Origin: DASZHA01 sp049644325
GTDB taxonomy: Bacteria > Chloroflexota > Dormibacteria > DASZGP01
Direction: 5' to 3'
Assembly (NCBI GenBank): GCA_049644325.1
Contig: JBARRR010000132.1
Span: 1 to 7,213 of the forward strand
Length of the DNA stretch: 7,213 nucleotides
Made by a program: the position numbers and the translations under genes. The notes under the pieces are model-generated. The model was not told the origin of the DNA, searched no databases, and saw only the letters and a list, made by a program, of their open reading frames with translations. Below are positions 1 through 4,043 of this stretch, piece after piece. The first letter of the stretch is position 1; every line of letters begins with the position of its first letter.

Positions 1-108
1 GAGCAGCTCTACCGCGACGCGCCGCTGCTGATGATCGGCGAGGGGACCAACGAGATCCAGCGCGTGGTTATCGCGCGCCGGCTGCTCGAGGAGTACGCGA
101 TCAAGTAA
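1..108 (+). CDS. Acyl-CoA dehydrogenase, C-terminal end only (5' end outside window)
   Basis: The first 35 codons, read in frame 1 to the TAA at 106-108, are the extreme C-terminus of an acyl-CoA dehydrogenase. These FAD enzymes introduce the 2,3-double bond into acyl-CoA thioesters. The signature is the run IGEGTNEIQR followed by VVIARRLL, which matches the 'EGTNEIQR..IAR.LL' end of short- and branched-chain acyl-CoA dehydrogenases (FadE, isovaleryl- and butyryl-CoA dehydrogenase families). The catalytic Glu and most of the FAD site lie upstream of the window, so substrate cannot be read here. The stop overlaps the start of the next gene by one base (TAATG), so the two are almost certainly co-transcribed and translationally coupled. 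The neighbouring MaoC gene resembles M. tuberculosis Rv2499c, whose neighbour is FadE19 (Rv2500c). A branched-chain (leucine-pathway) substrate is therefore a reasonable inference. Confidence 0.9.
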   Translation, partial: EQLYRDAPLLMIGEGTNEIQRVVIARRLLEEYAIK

Positions 109-644
109 TGCAGTTCGGTCGCTATTACGAAGAATTCGTCGTCGGCGCCACCTACAAGCACTGGCCCGGCAAGACCGTGACCGAGGCCGACGACATGCTC
201 TTCTGCGCGCTGACCATGAACCAGCACCCGCTCCACTCCGATGCTTTCTACGGGCAGGAGAAGACGCAGTTCGGTAAGAACATCGCGGTGGGCAACTACG
301 TGTACTCGTTGGTCCTGGGGATGAGCGTTGCCGACGTCTCCGGGAAGGCCATCGCCAACCTCGAGATCGAATCGCTGAAACACGAGAACCCCACCTTCCA
401 CGGCGACACCATCTACGCGCAGACGACGGTGCTGGATAAGAAGGAGTCGTCGAGCAAGCCCGACCGCGGCATCGTCTACGTCGAGACCCACGGCTACAAC
501 CAGAGGGGCGAACGAGTGTGCCTCTTCCGGCGCAGGGTGATGGTCCCCAAGCAGGAGCACTACCCCGATCTGCAGCCGTCGGACCTGACTCCCGAGGAGT
601 CGAGGGCAGCCGGCCTTATCGGCGAGGAGGCCCCCACAACCTAG
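108..644 (+). CDS. MaoC-family (R)-type enoyl-CoA hydratase, Rv2499c / itaconyl-CoA hydratase-like
   Basis: A 178-residue single hot-dog domain protein of the MaoC dehydratase family, which hydrates 2-enoyl-CoA thioesters in the cytosol. From memory, the N-terminal YYEEFVVGATYKHWPGKTVTE, the NQHPLHSD block (residues 38-45), FGKNIAVGNY, SGKAIANLEIESLKHENPTFHGDTIY and the DRGIVYVET stretch closely resemble mycobacterial Rv2499c, assigned as an itaconyl-CoA hydratase in leucine/itaconate breakdown. In classic (R)-hydratases the active site reads D-x-N-P-x-H. Here the aligned block is N38-Q-H40-P-L-H43: the catalytic His is kept but Asn replaces Asp, apparently a trait of this subfamily. The ATG at 108 overlaps the stop of the acyl-CoA dehydrogenase, and a GAGGAG at 88-93 is too far away (14 nt) to be an ideal ribosome site, so coupling is likely. 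The C-terminal 25 residues are acidic and poorly conserved in character. Family call is strong; the exact substrate is inferred. Confidence 0.9.
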   Translation: MQFGRYYEEFVVGATYKHWPGKTVTEADDMLFCALTMNQHPLHSDAFYGQEKTQFGKNIAVGNYVYSLVLGMSVADVSGKAIANLEIESLKHENPTFHGDTIYAQTTVLDKKESSSKPDRGIVYVETHGYNQRGERVCLFRRRVMVPKQEHYPDLQPSDLTPEESRAAGLIGEEAPTT

Positions 645-646
645 GT

Positions 647-664
647 CGCGGGTACTGTCCCGCG
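647..664 (+). terminator. Short hairpin after the MaoC gene, possible weak terminator
   Basis: A perfect 6-bp stem CGCGGG/CCCGCG with loop TACTGT begins three bases after the MaoC stop codon. There is no T-tract after it (CTCTAC follows), so it is not a standard intrinsic terminator. It may be a Rho-assisted or 3'-end-stabilising hairpin, or chance in GC-rich DNA. Confidence 0.3.
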
Positions 665-735
665 CTCTACCCGAATACGCCGAAAATCAACGCTGTTACC
701 ATCGAATGCGCGGCGGCACCGTCGCGGGGGGTGGT

Positions 736-787
736 TTGCAAGCTACCCGTCGCCATGTATATTGCGCGTAGCCTCTTGTATATTGCG
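736..787 (+). promoter_or_regulatory. Promoter region of the DUF4870 gene with an 11-bp direct repeat holding two -10-like boxes
   Basis: TTGCAA (736-741) and TATATT (758-763), separated by 16 bp, make a fair sigma-70-type promoter. The sequence TGTATATTGCG occurs exactly twice, at 756-766 and 777-787, a 21-bp period (two helical turns). The second copy supplies another TATATT at 779-784, about 54 bp before the DUF4870 start. The AT-rich boxes stand out in GC-rich surroundings. The repeat could be tandem start sites or a two-site operator overlapping the promoter. The call is from sequence alone. Confidence 0.45.
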
Positions 788-828
788 GTCGGAAATGACG
801 CATGCAGTTGACTGGTCACTGAGAAATC

Positions 829-833
829 GGAGG
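829..833 (+). promoter_or_regulatory. Ribosome binding site of the DUF4870 gene
   Basis: GGAGG, part of GGAGGAG, lies 4 nt before the ATG at 838. It is the clearest Shine-Dalgarno in the window, and it contrasts with several other genes here that have none. It fixes the start of the DUF4870 gene. Confidence 0.75.
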
Positions 834-837
834 AGAT

Positions 838-1245
838 ATGGCTCAACAACCCCCAGCAGCACCCCCACCCCAGGCACCACCCCCAGCTGCCAGTAGCGGA
901 GGCACGGGCCTCGCGCCAAATGTAGCCAGCTTGCTGGCCTATCTCTTCGGCTGGGTCGGTGGCCTGGTCTTCATCCTGATCGAGAAGGAGAACCGCGAGG
1001 TCAAGTTCCATGCTTGGCAATCGATCGCGTTCAATGTCGCGGTTGTTGCCGTGTACATCATCTACATCGTCTTCTCCATCATCCTCTCGATCGTCCACCT
1101 TGGATTCATCGCGGGGCTTCTGTACTTCGTGGTGATCCTGGGCCTCGGTATCGTCTGGATCATGCTCATGGTTCGGGCCTACCAGGGTCAGATCTGGAAG
1201 CTGCCGATCATCGGCGACTTCGCTGCCAACCAGGCAGGCCTCTGA
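838..1245 (+). CDS. DUF4870 (Tic20-like) small membrane protein
   Basis: A 135-residue integral membrane protein of the DUF4870 family. Residues 4-24 are a Pro/Ala-rich, probably disordered cytoplasmic tail. Hydrophobic segments follow at about 29-48, 62-86 and 88-113. Between the first two sits the family signature EKENREVKFHAWQS (49-62); DUF4870 proteins typically show 'E..N.fVrfHA.QS' here. The protein ends with a short hydrophilic tail carrying the usual 'A.xG..w.lPiiGd' motif (residues 114-126). Function is not established for the family, which has distant similarity to Tic20 translocon components. The gene is monocistronic in appearance: it has its own promoter (736-787), a strong Shine-Dalgarno at 829-833 and an intrinsic terminator 14 bp after the stop. 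Confidence 0.9.
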   Translation: MAQQPPAAPPPQAPPPAASSGGTGLAPNVASLLAYLFGWVGGLVFILIEKENREVKFHAWQSIAFNVAVVAVYIIYIVFSIILSIVHLGFIAGLLYFVVILGLGIVWIMLMVRAYQGQIWKLPIIGDFAANQAGL

Positions 1246-1259
1246 TCTCAGCAAGCGAA

Positions 1260-1292
1260 AAGGGGCCCCTTCGGGGGCCCCTTCTTGTTTTT
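1260..1292 (+). terminator. Rho-independent terminator after the DUF4870 gene
   Basis: A perfect 10-bp stem AAGGGGCCCC (1260-1269) / GGGGCCCCTT (1274-1283) is capped by a TTCG loop, closed by C-G. This is the exceptionally stable C(UUCG)G tetraloop. A T-rich run follows (1284-1292, ending TTTTT). Upstream A residues make the stem partly bidirectional, but the T-tract points to termination on the + strand. Confidence 0.93.
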
Positions 1293-1298
1293 CACCCC

Positions 1299-1637
1299 CT
1301 GCGATGGCGCAAGGCGACCTGGGCCATCATCGTCTGGGTCGCCGGGGCGCTTGTCTTCTTCGCGATCCAGCTTCTTGGGGTCCGCGCCACCGAGTGCCTT
1401 GCGGAGACCGGCTTCGAGTTCTTCTGCCGCTTCCAGGCGGTGTCCCGTGCCTACAACGGGATGCTGGGCGTGGCCACCGCCTTCTGCCTGGGAGTCGCGG
1501 TCTTGGGTGTGCTCTGGGTCTACACCATCCCGGAGAACCCGCCATGTCCAGAATGCGGTCATCGCTCCCGTACCGACTATGGCGTGTGCCGCTGGTGCGG
1601 CCACATATTCCTGCGGCCGTACAAGGCGCATGACTGA
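1299..1637 (+). CDS. Small two-TM protein with C-terminal zinc ribbon; apparent non-AUG start
   Basis: I do not recognise a named family. Read from the CTG at 1299, the protein is 112 residues. It has a basic N-terminus (MRWRKATW if CTG is decoded as Met), TM1 about 8-28, a Cys-containing extracytoplasmic loop (C33, C43), TM2 about 54-75, then a CPECGH...CRWCGH zinc ribbon (C83, C86, C97, C100) and a basic tail. The topology suggests both ends are cytoplasmic. No ATG, GTG or TTG exists in this frame between the DUF4870 stop and GTG 1440. Starting at 1440 would remove TM1 and leave 65 residues. CTG 1299 gives a very natural membrane-protein N-terminus and is one substitution from ATG, so either it is a real CTG start or the base is wrong. 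There is no Shine-Dalgarno, and the gene begins 7 nt after a terminator T-tract. The existence of the gene is fairly secure; its start is not. Confidence 0.65.
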   Translation: MRWRKATWAIIVWVAGALVFFAIQLLGVRATECLAETGFEFFCRFQAVSRAYNGMLGVATAFCLGVAVLGVLWVYTIPENPPCPECGHRSRTDYGVCRWCGHIFLRPYKAHD

Positions 1638-1663
1638 TTGAAAATGGAGTGTTGTAGGCGATG

Positions 1664-1669
1664 GTGGAG
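1664..1669 (+). promoter_or_regulatory. Shine-Dalgarno that selects the HhH-GPD start
   Basis: GTGGAG lies 6 nt before ATG 1676 and overlaps the reading frame opened by ATG 1661. The only candidate for 1661 is a GGAG at 1646-1649, 11 nt away. This favours 1676 as the true start. Confidence 0.5.
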
Positions 1670-1675
1670 ATGACG

Positions 1676-2308
1676 ATGAAGCGGGTCAAATCGCTTGCCT
1701 GGACCGACGACCCCGAGGCCGCCAAGCTGCTGGCCGCGGACCCGCTGGCGCTCCTGGTCGGCTTTCTGCTCGACCAGCAGGTCCCGATGGAGTGGGCCTT
1801 TGGCGCTCCCTACACGTTGAAGCAGCGGCTCGGCGGGAAGCTCGACGCCGGGACGCTGGCGACGATCGAGCCCGAGAAGCTGGTCCAGGACTTCCTTGCC
1901 AAGCCCCCGCTACACCGGTACCCGGCGGCGATGGCCAAGCGGACGCAGAAGCTGGCCCAGGTGATCCGCGCGGACTACGACGGCGACGCCTCGCGGATTT
2001 GGCGAGAGGCCGCCGACGCCGGGGACGTGTCGAAGCGGATCGCCAAGCTGCCCGGCCTCAGCGTGGGCAAGGCGCGGGTGATCATCGCCGTGCTGGTCAA
2101 GCAGCTCGGAGAGGACATCCCAGGCTGGGAGAAGCTGGCCCCCGACTGGTACAGCCTGGCCGACGTCCGCACCAAGGCGGACCTGCTCCAATACCGCGAA
2201 ATCAAGCGCGCCGCCAAGCGGGCGGGCGACTGGCCCCCGGGCAGCGGGAGGAAAAAACCAAGAGCCAAGCCAGCCACGAAGGCGGCGGGGAAGGCGAAGA
2301 AGGCCTAG
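1676..2308 (+). CDS. HhH-GPD-type base excision repair family protein
   Basis: A 210-residue protein of the uncharacterised HhH-GPD family often annotated 'HhH-GPD-type base excision DNA repair protein' in high-GC bacteria. Diagnostic parts are DPEAAKLLAADPLALLVG, the helix LLDQQVPMEWAF (31-42), PYTLKQRLGG, and the helix-hairpin-helix LPGLSVGKA (125-133), which would bind the DNA backbone. Compared with endonuclease III (LPGVGRKTA...VDTHV), the second Gly of the hairpin is Ser129. The catalytic Lys position is Gly131, and no 'VDxHV' catalytic Asp context is seen, though D147 and D157 are nearby. Glycosylase activity is therefore unproven. The tail (190-210) is Lys/Ala/Pro-rich, suited to nonspecific DNA contact. 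Three in-frame ATGs occur at 1661, 1670 and 1676. GTGGAG (1664-1669) is 6 nt from ATG 1676, which I prefer; starting at 1661 adds five residues. The stop shares CTAG with the convergent RidA gene. Confidence 0.85.
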   Translation: MKRVKSLAWTDDPEAAKLLAADPLALLVGFLLDQQVPMEWAFGAPYTLKQRLGGKLDAGTLATIEPEKLVQDFLAKPPLHRYPAAMAKRTQKLAQVIRADYDGDASRIWREAADAGDVSKRIAKLPGLSVGKARVIIAVLVKQLGEDIPGWEKLAPDWYSLADVRTKADLLQYREIKRAAKRAGDWPPGSGRKKPRAKPATKAAGKAKKA

Positions 2309-2775
2309 CTCCTGAGCTGGGCCACCAGCTCGACCTCGACCGCCGCTCCCAGCGGCAGCTCGGCCACCCCCACTGCGCTGCGCGCGCAGCGGCCGGCGTC
2401 CTCGAAGACGTCGATCAGGAACTGGGACGCAGCGTTCATCACCGCCGGCTGGTCGGTGAAGCCGGCGGCGCTGTTGACGTAGCCGGTCAGCTTGACGATT
2501 CGCACCACGTCGGCCAGGTATCCCGCCTCCGCCCGGACCGCCGCCAGGGCGTTGGCGACGCAGAGCCGCGCTCCCTCCTCCGCCTCCTCGAGGCTGACAT
2601 CGTCACCGACGTGGCCCCGCACCACCAGCTCGCCATTCTTCATCGGCAGGGCGCCCGAGGTGTACACCAGGTCCCCGACCCGCACCGACGGCAGGTAGAG
2701 GCCGAAGGTGGCGACGTCGCGGGGCAGCGGATAGCCAAGGATGGCGAGACGGGTCTCCAGCTTGCGATTGGTCAT
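2305..2775 (-). CDS. RidA/YjgF-family protein
   Basis: A 156-residue Rid (YjgF/YER057c/UK114) superfamily protein, of the longer branch with an N-terminal extension (family usual length about 130; this branch about 150-155). Archetypal RidA hydrolyses reactive 2-aminoacrylate and other enamine/imine intermediates made by PLP enzymes. Visible blocks are VGDLVYTSGALP (33-44), GHVGDDVSLEEAEEGARLCVANALAAV, VVRIVKLTGYVNSAAGFTDQP and the signature RSAVGVAELPLGAAVEVE (132-149). The substrate-binding Arg of active RidA corresponds to R132, and the acidic residue E148 follows near the end, so enzymatic activity is possible. The start at 2775 has no Shine-Dalgarno; TATGAA lies 8 nt upstream, suggesting a leaderless transcript. 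The gene diverges from the GNAT gene across 29 bp and converges on the HhH-GPD gene with shared stop bases. No PLP enzyme is in the window to suggest the actual substrate. Confidence 0.92.
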   Translation of the reverse strand: MTNRKLETRLAILGYPLPRDVATFGLYLPSVRVGDLVYTSGALPMKNGELVVRGHVGDDVSLEEAEEGARLCVANALAAVRAEAGYLADVVRIVKLTGYVNSAAGFTDQPAVMNAASQFLIDVFEDAGRCARSAVGVAELPLGAAVEVELVAQLRS

Positions 2776-2804
2776 GACGAGAATTCATACGGTAGCTTGA
2801 TCGA
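2776..2804. promoter_or_regulatory. 29-bp divergent promoter region between the RidA and GNAT genes
   Basis: The gap must hold both 5' control regions. On the minus strand TATGAA (2789 to 2784) is 8 nt from the RidA ATG. On the plus strand TAGCTT (2793-2798) is 6 nt from the GNAT ATG. Neither gene has a Shine-Dalgarno. TANNNT-like boxes at this distance place transcription start at or near the A of ATG, as in leaderless genes. Any -35 contact would fall inside the start of the opposite gene, so the promoters probably interfere. Inferred from spacing only. Confidence 0.45.
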
Positions 2805-3266
2805 ATGCAGGAGCGGCAACCGGCGCGAGGCGTGGAGGTGCGTGAGCTGGGGCCGGAGCAGACCGGTCTGGCCCACGCCGCCATGTTGGAGCTGGGCCGC
2901 GAGGTCGGCGACGCTGCGACCTTCGCCAAACGCGTCAACCGCGACATGCGGCCCGAGGGCTACCGGCTGGTGGCGGCCATCGAGCCCGGCGAGCCCCAGG
3001 CGGTGGCCGCCGCCGGGTTCCGGGTCATCAACGACCTGGTCCACGGTCGCCAGCTCTTCGTCGACGACCTCGCCACCCTGCCCCACTTTCGCCGCCGCGG
3101 CCACGCCGGCGCGTTGATGGAGTGGATGAAGGCGGAGGCCCGGCGGCAGGGGTGTCGCTTCGTCTCGCTGGAGTCAGGCGTCCTGCGCCACGACGCCCAC
3201 CGCTTCTACCTGAACCAGGGTATGAAGATCACCTCGCACCACTTCCGGCTCGACCTGGCGGATTGA
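2805..3266 (+). CDS. GNAT-family N-acetyltransferase
   Basis: A 153-residue single GNAT domain, transferring acetyl from acetyl-CoA to an amine of unknown acceptor. The order is typical: beta1 VEVRELGPEQTG, beta2-3 YRLVAAIEPGEPQAVAAAGFRV, beta4 LFVDDLATLPHFRRRG, and the pyrophosphate-binding loop R-R-R-G-H-A-G-A (96-103, matching Q/R-x-x-G-x-G/A). It continues with helix alpha3 LMEWMKAEARRQGC, beta5 FVSLESG, and the HRFYLNQGM block (132-140), whose Tyr is the usual general acid. The length is normal, and the C-terminus ends on the last beta strand. The ATG at 2805 has no ribosome site and follows a TAGCTT box by 6 nt, so it may be leaderless. It converges with the YceI gene, 13 bp apart, with no clear terminator between them. 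The substrate cannot be read from sequence. Confidence 0.9.
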   Translation: MQERQPARGVEVRELGPEQTGLAHAAMLELGREVGDAATFAKRVNRDMRPEGYRLVAAIEPGEPQAVAAAGFRVINDLVHGRQLFVDDLATLPHFRRRGHAGALMEWMKAEARRQGCRFVSLESGVLRHDAHRFYLNQGMKITSHHFRLDLAD

Positions 3267-3279
3267 GCCTCCCCGGCGG

Positions 3280-4002
3280 TCAGGCCCGGGCGAAGAACAC
3301 GTGGAAGGCGATCGTCACCCCGGGCTGGACGCTGGTGAAGGGCACCGACGGGGGCCGCACCCCGTAGTCGGTCATGTTGATGGCAACGCTGCCCTGGACC
3401 TCGAGCTTGTCGCCGTTGACCTGGCCGGTCATGGGGATGCTGACGTCCTTGGTCACGCCATGGATGGTCAGCTTGCCGCTGGTCGAGAGCTGCTGCTGGC
3501 CGCCCGCGGCGGCGGTCGCGGGGATTGAAATCGAGTCGACCGCGTAGGTCGCCGTCGGGAACTGGCCGGTCTCGAGGTAGTTGGGGTTGACGAAGCGGTC
3601 GCGCTGGTTGGAGCCGTGGATGGCGAACTGGTCGCTGCTCTTCAGCTTGCTCATGTCCACCACCACCGAGAGCTGCTGCGCCGTCAATGCCCCACCGTTG
3701 TCGACGATGGTCACGCCTCCGCTGACGCCGGTCGAGTCGGCCACCGCCTGGCTGGGGCTTGACTGCTCGAGGAACTTCTCGTTGGCACGGTAGCCGGCCG
3801 ACGACCCGCTGGTCACCGCCCATTTGCCCGCCAGGGTCCCCCCCACCGAGGGGCTGCTGGAGGGCGTGCTCAGAGGGGCGCTGGAGTCGGAGGATGACGA
3901 CGTCGTCCGCGGGGTGAAGACGTTAATGGCGTAGGCCCCCACCCCGACCCCGGCGAGAAGCAGGACCACGACAACGGCGCCGATCAGGACCTTGCGGTTC
4001 AC
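3280..4002 (-). CDS. Membrane-anchored YceI-like domain protein
   Basis: A 240-residue protein with GTG start. Residues 1-4 (MNRK) are basic, and 5-28 form a hydrophobic segment without a clear signal-peptidase or lipobox site, so it is probably an N-terminal anchor. Residues 30-54 are a Ser/Thr/Pro-rich linker, and 56-238 a YceI-like lipocalin-type beta barrel facing outward. YceI signatures visible are GKWAVTSGSSAGYRANEKF, VDMSKLKSSD (115-124), a QRDRFVNPNYLETGQFPTATY block (133-153, with the RD..V and LET..FP.A pattern), STSGKLTIHGVTKDVSIP and the late VQGSVAINMTDYGV. YceI proteins bind isoprenoid or other amphipathic ligands; the ligand here is unknown. It lies 41 bp downstream of the mutase gene on the same strand, so read-through is possible. 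A TACCGT box lies 9 nt before the GTG with no Shine-Dalgarno, so its own leaderless promoter is equally possible. Confidence 0.9.
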   Translation of the reverse strand: MNRKVLIGAVVVVLLLAGVGVGAYAINVFTPRTTSSSSDSSAPLSTPSSSPSVGGTLAGKWAVTSGSSAGYRANEKFLEQSSPSQAVADSTGVSGGVTIVDNGGALTAQQLSVVVDMSKLKSSDQFAIHGSNQRDRFVNPNYLETGQFPTATYAVDSISIPATAAAGGQQQLSTSGKLTIHGVTKDVSIPMTGQVNGDKLEVQGSVAINMTDYGVRPPSVPFTSVQPGVTIAFHVFFARA

Positions 4003-4011
4003 GATGCGGCG

Positions 4012-4017
4012 ACGGTA
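4012..4017 (-). promoter_or_regulatory. Possible -10 box of the YceI gene (leaderless type)
   Basis: On the minus strand TACCGT lies 9 nt before the GTG start at 4002, and no Shine-Dalgarno is seen. The octamer GCTACCGT also occurs just upstream of the RidA start on the same strand. Low information content, so chance is not excluded. Confidence 0.3.
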
Positions 4018-4043
4018 GCAGCGGGTTCTGAGATTTAGTTAAG

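Noticed and set aside
755..811. 18-codon ORF (MYIARSLLYIAVGNDACS) spanning the direct repeat, in which the 21-bp period equals seven codons
   Set aside because: No ribosome site, no coding character, and the AT-rich repeat is better explained as promoter/operator sequence. The in-frame period is a coincidence of 21 being divisible by 3.
809..818. TGAC-TG-GTCA short inverted repeat upstream of DUF4870 with TTGACT resembling a -35 box
   Set aside because: Arms of only 4 bp that do not extend, and too close to the start codon for a promoter -35; not distinguishable from chance.
1304..1633. ATG-initiated ORF at 1304 as the gene after the terminator
   Set aside because: Its translation lacks TM and zinc-ribbon character, while the neighbouring frame encodes two TM helices and four paired Cys; it is a shadow frame.
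1792..3117. Long open frame across the HhH-GPD, RidA and GNAT genes (+ strand)
   Set aside because: Arg/Gly/Pro-rich shadow translation of three well-supported genes in other frames; GC-rich DNA makes such long open frames common.
3267..3295. CCCGG/CCGGG dyad near the GNAT-YceI convergent junction
   Set aside because: 5-bp stem that overlaps the YceI coding end, with no T-tract on either strand; expected by chance at this GC content.
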